A DNA stretch of 46,486 bases from Gelidibacter sp035515035 (GTDB taxonomy: Bacteria; Bacteroidota; Bacteroidia; Flavobacteriales; Flavobacteriaceae), in NCBI RefSeq assembly GCF_035515035.1, contig NZ_DATJCA010000030.1, positions 1-46,486 of the forward strand. The letters run 5' to 3'. The translations under genes and the position numbers were made by a program. Of this stretch, positions 1 through 8,595 are shown one piece after another; within the stretch, counting starts at the first letter, position 1, and each line of letters opens with the position of its first letter. Under the pieces are notes generated by a model. That model was not told the DNA's origin. It saw only the letters and a list, made by a program, of their open reading frames with translations, and made no database searches.

Positions 1-1957
1 ATTGGGAGATTCACCTAATAACCTAGGCTATTCTTTAAGTGGTTTGGCGCCAAATATTGATCAAGCTTGGTTGAAAAATTATAAAGCTGAAGATGGCACC
101 ATTTACAGATGGAACACCAACGATTATTTATTAAATCCGTATTACGTGTTGAATGAAAACAGTGGCGAAACACAAAAGGATCGTTTTATTGGCTACGTCA
201 GTGGTTACTATCAAGTAAACAAATGGCTTGGTGCGAATTTCAGAACAGGGATCGATACCTACAGTTTTGGTTCAAAAGATTTTATGGGCAGCGGTCATAC
301 CTGGCCAGGTCGTGCCAACGGCTATCTAGGTTTAAATAATATTAATGTATCCGAAATCAACACCGATTTAATCTTCAACATTGATGGCATAAAATTGGCA
401 GAAAACTTCACCTTCTCCAGTATTTTGGGTTTAAACAGAAGAGATTTTTTAAGAGAACAAAACTCGAGATTTGGAAACAATATTATAGAGCCAGGCACAA
501 AGTATATTAGCAATTTTGCCATTCAAACAGAAAACGCACCTTCGGAAACCAAAACCCGAACAAATTCGGTGTTCGGATCGGCTAAATTTGATTATAAAGG
601 GTATTTATATGCTGAATTTACAGGAAGACAGGATTGGTTCAGTGTCATTGATGATGCTGCCTTTTACCCAGCGGCATCATTAAGCTTTGTGTTTTCTGAT
701 GCTTTTGATGCTACCGGAGATGTATTTTCTTATGGTAAGTTTAGATCCTCATGGGCACAGGTTTCCAACGCCCCAGGTGCTTACAAAAACGCACTCAATT
801 ATACGGTACTTCCTTCTTTTAACGGGAGTAGTGTCATCAATATTAAAAATGATGCTGCACCAAATCCTAATTTAACGTATCAATCAAAAACAGGGATTGA
901 GTTTGGGGTCGATTTAGCCTTTTTTAAAAATCGCTTAAGAGCAGACTTTACCGTATATCGTGAAGATATTGATGATCAAACTATGGATTTGCCATCTTCG
1001 GCAACCTCAGGATATGAATACATTTCTGTAAATGCTGGAAAATTACGCAACGAAGGTGTTGAAGTGCTTTTATCAGGTTCGCCTATAAAAACCAATGATT
1101 TCACCTGGGAAGTTACTGTCAACTATAGTAAAAACAAAAACGAAGTCATTTCACTCCATCCAGATATTGACACCTATGTCATCTCTGAAGCGAGATGGGC
1201 GGGAGCGGCGATTGTAGCTCCAGTTGGAGGGCAATATGGCTCTATTGTTGGAAAGGATTTCTTAAGAACCGATGCCGGTGAAGTAATTAACAGTGCCAAT
1301 GGCCTTCCATTGTTTACGAATGACAAAGTAATTTTAGGGAATGGTATTCCTGATTGGACTGCTGGTTTAAACAATCGTTTTTCATATAAAGGATTAACAC
1401 TTCAGTTTTTATTAGATATCAAACAAGGCATGGATGTGTATTCTATGACCAATTCCGTTGGAGCAACCAAGGGTCTTTTAAATGTGACCACTCAGGGGAG
1501 AGATGCCTTTAACACCGCAAGAGAACTCGCTGAAGCTGCCGATCCGGATTTCAATATCAATACTTGGGTGCCTACGGATGGTTACGTGTCTACTGGAGTA
1601 ATCAATACAGGTACAGCAGAAAATCCTGTATATGTACAAAATACAACACCTGTAAATCCACAGAGCTATTGGAATACGGTTTTCAATAATACACCGGCAC
1701 CATTTATTTATGATGCCTCGTACGTAAAGCTGAGAGAATTGAGTTTAGGCTATGACTTTCCTAAAAATCTTGTAAGTGGTCTTAAAATGACATCGCTTAA
1801 CATGTCTCTTTTTGCAAGAAACTTGTTGACCTTCAGTAAAGACTTGCCAAACATTGATCCAGAATCGATGTACACCTCAGGTAATGGGCAAGGTTTTGAA
1901 TATGGGTCTTTACCATCACGTCAATCTTATGGCTTCAATATTAAAGTTACTTTTTAA
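1..1957 (+). CDS. SusC/RagA-family TonB-linked outer membrane receptor (5' truncated)
   Basis: Outer membrane beta-barrel that imports glycan oligosaccharides with its SusD partner, powered by TonB. The window holds the last 651 residues only. The signal peptide, carboxypeptidase-like domain and plug lie upstream, so the TTG at base 2 is not a start. Visible barrel sequence includes repeated aromatic strand ends and the typical SusC C-terminal run (SLFARNLLTFSKDLPNIDPESM region, then an end in Phe). The stop is followed 13 bases later by the SusD start, so the two genes are one transcript. The downstream GH18 and GH20 enzymes suggest a GlcNAc-containing substrate; that is inference. Confidence 0.93.
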   Translation, partial: LGDSPNNLGYSLSGLAPNIDQAWLKNYKAEDGTIYRWNTNDYLLNPYYVLNENSGETQKDRFIGYVSGYYQVNKWLGANFRTGIDTYSFGSKDFMGSGHTWPGRANGYLGLNNINVSEINTDLIFNIDGIKLAENFTFSSILGLNRRDFLREQNSRFGNNIIEPGTKYISNFAIQTENAPSETKTRTNSVFGSAKFDYKGYLYAEFTGRQDWFSVIDDAAFYPAASLSFVFSDAFDATGDVFSYGKFRSSWAQVSNAPGAYKNALNYTVLPSFNGSSVINIKNDAAPNPNLTYQSKTGIEFGVDLAFFKNRLRADFTVYREDIDDQTMDLPSSATSGYEYISVNAGKLRNEGVEVLLSGSPIKTNDFTWEVTVNYSKNKNEVISLHPDIDTYVISEARWAGAAIVAPVGGQYGSIVGKDFLRTDAGEVINSANGLPLFTNDKVILGNGIPDWTAGLNNRFSYKGLTLQFLLDIKQGMDVYSMTNSVGATKGLLNVTTQGRDAFNTARELAEAADPDFNINTWVPTDGYVSTGVINTGTAENPVYVQNTTPVNPQSYWNTVFNNTPAPFIYDASYVKLRELSLGYDFPKNLVSGLKMTSLNMSLFARNLLTFSKDLPNIDPESMYTSGNGQGFEYGSLPSRQSYGFNIKVTF

Positions 1958-1970
1958 ATAAAATAATATT

Positions 1971-3488
1971 ATGAAATATAAACACATCATAGCTATAGTA
2001 ATGATTCTTGTTGCTTTTAGTAGCTGTACGAAAGATTTTGACACCCTGATCGAAGATCCGATTGCCCTGTCTCCAAACCCTGACGGACAACTTTCTTTTG
2101 TTCAGTTAAGTATGTCTGGCGACCGATATTACCAATGGCGCGCCAACTTGATTTATTCGGGTGGTTTTGTGCAACATTATTCTGGAGCCTGGAACGTTAC
2201 GGAGTTTGGCGGAAGATTCAAGAAAAATGACGATTATGCACATGCTTATTGGAGAAGAGCGTATTCCATAGAAATGAAAAACATAGTGGACGTTATTTCC
2301 AGAACCAATGATATTCCTGATAAAGCGAATATCAATGCGATTGCAAAAATTGTTCGCGTGATGATCGGGCAGCGTTTAACCGATTTATATGGAGATGTGC
2401 CTTACTCTGAAGCCGGCGTTGGTTTTTCACAAGGTATTGTCGCTCCAAGATATGATAAACAAGAAGAAATCTATAAGTCATTCTTTGTTGATTTGGAAGA
2501 CAGTTTCAATCAGTTGAATGTTGATGGTGGCACGGTTACTGGCGATCTTTTTTATAATGGCGACATCACAAAATGGAAAAAATTAGCGAATACCTTGCGT
2601 CTGCGGACGGGGATGCGTATTTCTGAGATTGCACCTGCCGAAGCAGAAAAACAAGTCAAAGCAGCTTTTGCCAATGGGGTTTTTGAAAGCAATGCGGACA
2701 ATTGTATCATGCGTCATGGCGATATCGCCTTTAATGGTGATTTGTTCGATTTCCGGGGCAATGGTTTGGCACATGCCTTTATTGGAAATGATAATGCCGA
2801 TCACTTTTCGTCCTTGTTAATTGACTTTTTAAGAGATCATGACGATCCGAGATTACCAATGATTGCCACTCCAAAAACATCAAGTGGTGTGAGTTGGGGC
2901 GGACCAATTCAGCCAGGCGAAGATTTATATGTAGGCGTTCCAGCCGGCTCTTTTCAATGGGATGTTTTTGGTGGTGCTGCGGCAACTTCAGGAATCCAAG
3001 ATTATTTAAAAGAAAACACCACACCATTTCTACATGTGAGTTATTCTGAAACTCAGCAATTGTTAGCTGAGGCCGCTTTTAGAGGTTGGGTTTCTGGATC
3101 CGCAGCCGATTATTACAAAAACGGTGTGGAAGCGGGAGTTAAACAATTGGTACTTTACGGAGCGCCAGAAGCTTCTCAAGGAGATATTAATAACTTCTTA
3201 GCGGCAAACCCATTACAAACCGGTAAGGAATTCGAGCAAATCAACACCCAACTTTGGGTGACCTACTTGTTCAACAGTATCGAAGCCTATTCCAACTGGA
3301 GAAGAACTGGGTTTCCAGTATTGGACCCAATCACCGTACCTGACTCTGAAACAGGAGGTGTAGTTCCAAAACGCTTGTATTACCCGAACGATGAATTGCA
3401 GAAAAACGAAACCAATTATTTGGAGGCTATTGGTCGCATGGGAGGCAATAATGATTGGCTGAACAAAGTTTGGTGGGATGCCAATTAA
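1971..3488 (+). CDS. SusD/RagB-family nutrient-binding surface lipoprotein
   Basis: A 505-residue outer-membrane lipoprotein that caps the SusC barrel and binds glycan. The signal peptide ends in a lipobox with the acceptor at Cys19 (AFSSC). The body is the helical TPR-like SusD fold, closest by pattern to the SusD-like_2 subfamily; recognisable stretches include the Y-W-RRAY segment near residue 90 and RLTDLYGDVPYSEA near residue 137. The C-terminal region (NWRRTGFPVL, LYYPNDELQKNETNY) is typical of the family. It follows the SusC gene by 13 bases and ends just before a strong terminator, so susCD form their own transcriptional unit. The substrate cannot be read from sequence. Confidence 0.95.
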   Translation: MKYKHIIAIVMILVAFSSCTKDFDTLIEDPIALSPNPDGQLSFVQLSMSGDRYYQWRANLIYSGGFVQHYSGAWNVTEFGGRFKKNDDYAHAYWRRAYSIEMKNIVDVISRTNDIPDKANINAIAKIVRVMIGQRLTDLYGDVPYSEAGVGFSQGIVAPRYDKQEEIYKSFFVDLEDSFNQLNVDGGTVTGDLFYNGDITKWKKLANTLRLRTGMRISEIAPAEAEKQVKAAFANGVFESNADNCIMRHGDIAFNGDLFDFRGNGLAHAFIGNDNADHFSSLLIDFLRDHDDPRLPMIATPKTSSGVSWGGPIQPGEDLYVGVPAGSFQWDVFGGAAATSGIQDYLKENTTPFLHVSYSETQQLLAEAAFRGWVSGSAADYYKNGVEAGVKQLVLYGAPEASQGDINNFLAANPLQTGKEFEQINTQLWVTYLFNSIEAYSNWRRTGFPVLDPITVPDSETGGVVPKRLYYPNDELQKNETNYLEAIGRMGGNNDWLNKVWWDAN

Positions 3489-3534
3489 TTAAAATTTAAT
3501 ACACATCCCCTAATACATTTTTAATAATAAGTTT

Positions 3535-3575
3535 ATAAGCGAGGCGATCTATTTCACCTCGCTTATTTTAAAATA
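3535..3575 (+). terminator. Rho-independent terminator after the SusC/SusD pair
   Basis: A perfect 10-bp stem, ATAAGCGAGG (3535-3544) with CCTCGCTTAT (3557-3566), closes a 12-base loop and runs into TTTTAAAATAAT. It sits 46 bases after the SusD stop. Confidence 0.8.
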
Positions 3576-3582
3576 ATACAAC

Positions 3583-3702
3583 ATGAAAATTAAATTACTA
3601 GTTCTAACAGACGTTATCTTTTTTCAGCAGCAGATTAAGGGGCAAGTGGACCAAAAGTACTTAAGCGCAACTTTTGCCGATACTAAAGTGGCTATAAGCT
3701 GA
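3583..3702 (+). pseudogene. Possible remnant of a secreted protein gene
   Basis: The 327-base gap between the SusD and GH18 genes holds a 39-codon reading frame that starts like a signal peptide (MKIKLLVLTDVIFFQQQ, then IKGQVDQKYLSATFADTK) and then stops. After the stop, short sensible-looking pieces continue in shifting frames (ADDIDQRILKA at about 3700-3734, then KSLDQLFTTLTS in the first frame). This looks like the start of a secreted enzyme gene broken by frameshifts and deletion, but I cannot identify the parent family. It could also be chance. Confidence 0.3.
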
Positions 3703-3815
3703 CGACATTGACCAACGCATTTTAAAAGCTTAGACCAATTATTTACAACCTTAACTTCAACAGTTAGCTATGCTGATTTAAAATCTTAATTTTATAGACA
3801 CTTAATCTTGGTAAT

Positions 3816-4826
3816 ATGAAAAAAAGTTCGATTCTAATAACCCTTATTCTCACTGTTCTACTTCTAAATGGGTGTGGCTCTGGCCATTCCAAGGAGTCCG
3901 CCAATCTAAATGACAAGGAGAAGGAAGTTGCTAAAGTGGTCATTGGTTATATTCCAACTTGGAAAGACATGCGGAAAACCATTGATGCTACCGATTTGAA
4001 CATTTTGACGCACATCAATCTATCTTTTCTTAATCCCGATGCATCAGGAGCATTTTTGTTGAACGGCGAGCCAATCTGTAGTGATGGTGCTTCGGCGGAC
4101 ATAAAATATGTGGTGAAAAAAGCCCACGAGAACGGTGTCAAAGTATTAGTGTCTTTAGGCGGGGGAACGATTCCCCAATGCTCTGGAGATTGGAAGACCC
4201 TCTTGCAATCGTCTCATAGAACTACGGTGGTCAACAATTTGAAAGCCTTGGCAGATTTCTATAACTTGGATGGCATTGATGTGGATATTGAAGGTGGACT
4301 ATTGAATGATATCAGTGAGGCTGGGGATTATACACCGTTTATCCAAGAGTTAAGAGCTGTGCTTCATCCGCTTGGTAAATTAGTTACTTGCGCTACTGCA
4401 AGTTATGTTGGAGGGATGATTCCAAAATCGGCCATTCCTTATTTTGATTATGTCAATATCATGGCCTATGATAACCATTGGAAGCGTGCAGAAAATCACG
4501 CCACTTTTGAAGATGCTGTGAGAGATATGGAGCTGTGGCTCGATTTAGGTTGTCCAGCAGATAAATTAGTGTTGGGCGTCCCATTTTACGGATATATGGG
4601 AACCGTGGGAAGTGGTGGTGTAGCCTACAAAACCATTGTCGAACAAGATCCGAATGCCGCACAAGTGGATGCCTATAAAGAGTATAAGTATAATGGCATC
4701 CCAACCATGCGGGCCAAAACAGAATATGCCATCAAACATGGCGCTGGAATCATGATTTGGGAAATTTCAAATGATGCCTCAGATAGTTTGAGCTTATTGC
4801 AAGCCATCGGAAAAAAACTAAAATAA
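3816..4826 (+). CDS. GH18 family glycoside hydrolase lipoprotein (chitinase / endo-beta-N-acetylglucosaminidase)
   Basis: A 336-residue secreted lipoprotein; the lipobox puts the lipid on Cys20 (LLNGC). The rest is a single GH18 TIM barrel. The SxGG-type motif is at 113-116 (SLGG). The catalytic DxxDxDxE is intact as D152, D155, D157 and E159, with E159 the acid/base. The MAYD motif at 216-219 is also typical. GH18 enzymes cleave beta-1,4 GlcNAc linkages by substrate-assisted catalysis, in chitin or the N-glycan core. No chitin-binding module is present, so a small surface endo-enzyme feeding the SusCD porter fits. It has its own leader after the SusCD terminator. Chitinase and ENGase cannot be told apart by reading. 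Confidence 0.9.
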   Translation: MKKSSILITLILTVLLLNGCGSGHSKESANLNDKEKEVAKVVIGYIPTWKDMRKTIDATDLNILTHINLSFLNPDASGAFLLNGEPICSDGASADIKYVVKKAHENGVKVLVSLGGGTIPQCSGDWKTLLQSSHRTTVVNNLKALADFYNLDGIDVDIEGGLLNDISEAGDYTPFIQELRAVLHPLGKLVTCATASYVGGMIPKSAIPYFDYVNIMAYDNHWKRAENHATFEDAVRDMELWLDLGCPADKLVLGVPFYGYMGTVGSGGVAYKTIVEQDPNAAQVDAYKEYKYNGIPTMRAKTEYAIKHGAGIMIWEISNDASDSLSLLQAIGKKLK

Positions 4827-5199
4827 GGGAAGTCTGTTGTAAAGAGGCCAGAAGTTAAATAACTGCCTTCATTTTATTACAATAAAAGGGGTTTCATCTG
4901 CTTTTCAAAAAACTGCCATAAAAGATATCTTCTTAATAATCTGCTTCTTAATTAACAATTCAAAATACTTATTTGATGAATTTTTCTGTCGTGTTCTAGA
5001 TGCTGTCTATCTGCCAAACAACGTCGTTGATATAATTTCTTTTAAAATCATTTATTTTAGTGATAGTTTGGCTTAGCCCTCCATTCTATTTAATGTAGAG
5101 CAAATTAATCGCGTAGGAATCAATCGGAATATCATTGAAAAGTATTTGGAATCAATGAAACGCCACATTTTTAAAATTCAAATTCAAATTCAAATTCAA
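4827..5199. other. Gene-free leader between GH18 and GH20, with a possible transposase HTH fragment
   Basis: No complete gene is seen. In the frame of the downstream GH20 gene, bases 5077-5169 are open and encode INRVGINRNIIEKYLESMKR, which resembles the helix-turn-helix start of IS1595/IS1016-type transposases (typically GINRNT-x-N-Y). No terminal repeats or catalytic DDE part are visible, so this would be a small relic at most. Four tandem AATTCA hexamers end the gap. Confidence 0.3.
5175..5198 (+). repeat. Four tandem AATTCA hexamers directly before the GH20 start
   Basis: Four perfect copies of AATTCA occupy 5175-5198 and the GH20 ATG begins at 5200. The array therefore takes the place where a ribosome-binding site would lie. 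If translation began further upstream (ATG 5155 or TTG 5146) the repeat would be coding and read as Ile-Gln repeats, but that would put a charged, repetitive tail in front of a good signal peptide. Confidence 0.85.
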
Positions 5200-7248
5200 A
5201 TGAACAAAATTATCTTAATTCTTATCCTTTTCTGCTTTTCAAACCATGCAAGCGCTCAGAAAGTCTTGTCAGAAAACTTGGATTTGATGCCTTGGCCCAA
5301 AAATGTAGAGAAAAAAAACGCTGAGTTTATTATTGATAATAGCCTGAGCATTTCAATAAGTCCTGCGGATGAGGGTCGCGTCCATAATGCGGCGGTCAAT
5401 TTTTTAAGACGTCTCAGTGGCAGAACAGGCGTGTTTTTAAATGAAGGTTTTCCTGTAACAGACCAACAAGGTTCCATCCAAATTATATTTGAAAATGTAT
5501 CCAAACTTAGCATTGAAAACGACGAATCCTATAGCTTAGATGTTGGTGATTCGGTAATAACTATCACGGCTAAAACCGATGTTGGCGCCATCAGAGGATT
5601 GGAAACCCTTTTACAACTGGTTCAAAATAATAGTACCAACTATGTTTTTTCTGGAGTAAAAATCAACGATACACCCCGATTTGTTTGGCGAGGTTTAATG
5701 ATTGACGCCGCAAGACATTTTCAACCTGTAGGTGTTATAAAGCGGAATTTGGATGCGATGGCGGCCGTAAAATTGAATGTGTTTCACTGGCATTTAACCG
5801 ATGATCAAGGCTGGCGGGTAGAATCAAAAGTATATCCTAAACTTCACGAAGAGGCGTCAGACGGATTGTACTATACCCAAGAACAAATAAAAGACGTGGT
5901 GGCTTATGCCGATAATCTGGGCATCCGGGTGATTCCTGAATTTGATGTTCCGGGACACGCCTCCGCTATTTTAACCGCTTACCCAGAATTGGGAAGTAAA
6001 GACGGTTATGACTATGCCATTGAACGTTTTTCTGGGGTGTTCGATCCCACGTTGAATCCTACTATAGACCTCACTTACGAGTTTCTGGAGCGATTGTTCG
6101 CCGAGATGTCACCCTTGTTTCCAGATGATTATTTTCATATTGGCGGCGATGAAAATGAAGGTAAACATTGGGATGAGAGCAAGGCCATTCAGAAATTTAA
6201 GAAGCAGCACGATTTAAAAACAAACCACGATTTACAGACCTATTTCAATATCAAACTTGAAAAAATCCTCAATAATTTAGGTAAAAAGATGATGGGATGG
6301 GATGAGATCATGACCCCCAATATGCCTACAACAACGGTCATTCATTCCTGGCGCGGCCAAAATGAAGGGTTCCCTGAAGGCAACTCTTTGATAACTGCCG
6401 CAAAAAGAGGTTACCAAACCGTACTTTCAAATGGGTACTATATTGATAGAATGGAACCAGTGGAGAATCATTATTTGGTAGATCCCATTGGTGATGCTAA
6501 ATTAACAGACCTAGAACGCTCCCGTATTTTAGGTGGCGAAGCGACGATGTGGAGTGAATTGGTCACACCTTTGACCATCGATTCCAGAATCTGGCCAAGA
6601 ACCGCCGCTATTGCGGAACGCTTCTGGTCACAAGCAGAGGTCAAGGATGTGGATGATATGAAAAAACGATTGAAGCAAGTGTCTTTCAACTTAGAAGAAT
6701 TGGGGATTACCCATATTAAGAACAGAGATGTTATTTTAAGAAATATGACCGACAATCAGGATATTTCAGCGTTGGTCACCTTATCCGAAATTTGCGAACC
6801 TTTAAAGATCTATTCCAGAAATAAAGGGGGCATTGAATACAAAACCTTTTCGCCATTTACTCTTTTTGCCGACGCTTGTGTGGTTGATGCCGAAGACGCT
6901 TTGCCTTTTAACCGTACAGTCCACCAGTTTACAAGTGCTCCAAACAGCGTTAATGCGAGTCAGGTTTTAGCTTATCTGAACATCTGGGCTGGAAATTATG
7001 AAGCGTTTAAAGAACTGACTAAAAATCCAAAACTCACTCCTTTGGAACCTTTGTCCGAAACTCTTTCTTCCACCGCTCGTTTACTTTCAAAAGCGCTGGA
7101 AAGCAAATCGCTGACCTCAGAAAATCTCACAAAAATCAAAGAGGGCCTTCTTATTTTAGAGCAACCTTTTGCAGATGTTGAGGTGGTAATTCTAGAGGGA
7201 TTGAGCAAGTTAATGGCCTTTTGTGAAAGTCATTATTTAGTGAATTAG
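5200..7248 (+). CDS. GH20 beta-N-acetylhexosaminidase
   Basis: A 682-residue exported exo-enzyme that removes terminal GlcNAc/GalNAc, completing breakdown of the oligosaccharides made by the neighbouring GH18. I chose ATG 5200 because it gives a clean signal peptide (MNKIILILILFCFSNHASAQ); longer starts add a repeat-encoded tail. Residues about 25-155 form the GH20b N-terminal domain. The catalytic barrel follows, with WRGLMIDAARHF at 163-174 and the HIGGDE motif at 313-318, where D317 and E318 are the catalytic pair. The last ~160 residues are helical, as in many Bacteroidetes hexosaminidases. An imperfect hairpin terminator follows. Confidence 0.93.
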   Translation: MNKIILILILFCFSNHASAQKVLSENLDLMPWPKNVEKKNAEFIIDNSLSISISPADEGRVHNAAVNFLRRLSGRTGVFLNEGFPVTDQQGSIQIIFENVSKLSIENDESYSLDVGDSVITITAKTDVGAIRGLETLLQLVQNNSTNYVFSGVKINDTPRFVWRGLMIDAARHFQPVGVIKRNLDAMAAVKLNVFHWHLTDDQGWRVESKVYPKLHEEASDGLYYTQEQIKDVVAYADNLGIRVIPEFDVPGHASAILTAYPELGSKDGYDYAIERFSGVFDPTLNPTIDLTYEFLERLFAEMSPLFPDDYFHIGGDENEGKHWDESKAIQKFKKQHDLKTNHDLQTYFNIKLEKILNNLGKKMMGWDEIMTPNMPTTTVIHSWRGQNEGFPEGNSLITAAKRGYQTVLSNGYYIDRMEPVENHYLVDPIGDAKLTDLERSRILGGEATMWSELVTPLTIDSRIWPRTAAIAERFWSQAEVKDVDDMKKRLKQVSFNLEELGITHIKNRDVILRNMTDNQDISALVTLSEICEPLKIYSRNKGGIEYKTFSPFTLFADACVVDAEDALPFNRTVHQFTSAPNSVNASQVLAYLNIWAGNYEAFKELTKNPKLTPLEPLSETLSSTARLLSKALESKSLTSENLTKIKEGLLILEQPFADVEVVILEGLSKLMAFCESHYLVN

Positions 7249-7262
7249 TTTATGTGGCCTTT

Positions 7263-7299
7263 GTCAATGGAATGCCTGTTTTCGGCAGGCTTCATTGGC
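7263..7299. terminator. Hairpin between convergent genes, probable bidirectional terminator
   Basis: GCCTG (7274-7278) pairs with CAGGC (7286-7290) around a TTTTCGG loop. The stem extends with two bulges to CAATG...CATTG. It lies between the GH20 gene (+) and the convergent SMP-30-like gene (-). No clear T tract is present, so termination is inferred from position and structure. Confidence 0.5.
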
Positions 7300-7312
7300 A
7301 AAATTAACCCAG

Positions 7313-8158
7313 TTACAAATCTACTACTTCAAGATTGCCTCTATCGGCCATGGTGATATAGCATTTTTTGTAATCGTTGCTGAAGGTGAGGTTGGAGGGA
7401 TTCTTTCCTATTAATTGTATTTCTCTCACGATTTCACCCGAAGACGATAAAACCACGACGGTACCTTTTCCATAACGGCAGACATACAGATTTCCGCTAT
7501 CGTCAAAGCGCATTCCGTCCAATCCAAAATCTTCAAACGAAATAAATTCCTGTTTGTTGTCTACAAAGCCATTGTCAAGAATATCGTAGACCCATATTTT
7601 TCGTTGGACCGATTCATTCACATATAATTTCTTACCATCAGGACTCACTTCAATCCCGTTGGTCGTTCCCATCTGGTCTTCCAACAATTCAAATCCGTTT
7701 TCTTTGGTCACTTTCCATATTTTACCGGTATTGTCTGTCCAATTCGGATCGCTGGCATACAGCGTGCCGTTTGGGGCAATGGCGATATCGTTCGGTTGAT
7801 TGGCGGTTGGCTCGTGGGCAAATACGGTTATGTTTTTGCTTCGCAAATCAATTTCCAGAACGTTGTGATTGACATAATCCGCCACAAACATCTGGTGCTT
7901 TTCGCCAAACCGTATGCCATTACCGATACTCCCGTTGGGCAATTTTACAAAAACAGAACCTTCCCCGCTAGGAGTGACTTCCCCAATGGTGCCCTGTTCT
8001 TCAAAATTCACTGCATAGATATTGCCCTCATAATCCGTCGCTGGGCCTTCCACGCCACTGGTAAAACTTCCTTCCTTTGTAAAATCACTGCTCTTTAACT
8101 GTTGCGCGCAGGAGCTGGATAGGACGAGTAATAAAGTTAAATTTGTAATTAATTTCAT
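7313..8158 (-). CDS. SMP-30/gluconolactonase-like beta-propeller lipoprotein
   Basis: A 281-residue lipoprotein (lipobox at Cys17, SSSC). The body is a six-bladed SMP-30/gluconolactonase/LRE-type propeller. Blade motifs are visible: VEGPATDYEGNIYAV near residue 36, with the metal-type Glu after Val; NDIAIAPNGTLYASD; TNGIEVSPDGKKLYV; and LDGMRFDDSGNLYVCRYG. Enzymes of this family are metal-dependent lactonases or esterases acting on sugar lactones, but many Bacteroidetes members have unknown substrates. It is convergent with the GH20 gene, so a role in the same glycan pathway is not shown. The protein family is clear; the lactonase activity is only likely. Confidence 0.8.
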   Translation of the reverse strand: MKLITNLTLLLVLSSSCAQQLKSSDFTKEGSFTSGVEGPATDYEGNIYAVNFEEQGTIGEVTPSGEGSVFVKLPNGSIGNGIRFGEKHQMFVADYVNHNVLEIDLRSKNITVFAHEPTANQPNDIAIAPNGTLYASDPNWTDNTGKIWKVTKENGFELLEDQMGTTNGIEVSPDGKKLYVNESVQRKIWVYDILDNGFVDNKQEFISFEDFGLDGMRFDDSGNLYVCRYGKGTVVVLSSSGEIVREIQLIGKNPSNLTFSNDYKKCYITMADRGNLEVVDL

Positions 8159-8184
8159 TGATATGTTGATTATATAACGTGATT

Positions 8185-8571
8185 TTAAGTAATTTCTACA
8201 TTCAAATTTTCCAGGAAAGTCTCTAAATCCGCCAAAGAATTTTCTTCAATAAGATTGGTGTCGATGATCAATTCATCCGTATCGGTTTTGAGTTTATAAT
8301 CTCCGGAAAACTTTCTAATGCCCTTAATGTCCACTAGGTTTATTTTTTTTGAAATCAGATGGTTTTTGGTGATTATTCCGTTTTCTATGGTGAGATATTG
8401 TTTGTTGTGTTCAAAAAGATAGATGCAGAAATATAAAATCCCAATGATTAAATAGCCATAATTGAAAATGTTGTGTGGAAAATATATGACTGCCGGAATC
8501 CCGACGATTACCCATATGCTTCCTAAGATTAGGTAAGTTCTAAGTCGCCTTCTTTTGAATTTTATTTTCAT
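8185..8571 (-). CDS. Small membrane protein with C-terminal PH-like domain
   Basis: A 128-residue protein with a basic start (KIKFKRRRLR), two adjacent membrane segments at about 12-30 and 36-52, then a soluble beta-rich tail (YLTIENGIITKNHLISKKI..DIKGIRKFSGDYKLKTD). This layout matches bacterial PH-like (bPH) small membrane proteins. It is a paralogue of the 138-residue protein at 13595-14011: both share LFE-KQY-T-NG-I-KN, KI-L-DIK-I--FSGD and a final helix of the LA-LE--L type. No function is known to me. The gene begins just after the cassette-like inverted-repeat unit. Confidence 0.65.
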   Translation of the reverse strand: MKIKFKRRRLRTYLILGSIWVIVGIPAVIYFPHNIFNYGYLIIGILYFCIYLFEHNKQYLTIENGIITKNHLISKKINLVDIKGIRKFSGDYKLKTDTDELIIDTNLIEENSLADLETFLENLNVEIT

Positions 8572-8595
8572 AACATAATTTTCAGATATCCTTTA

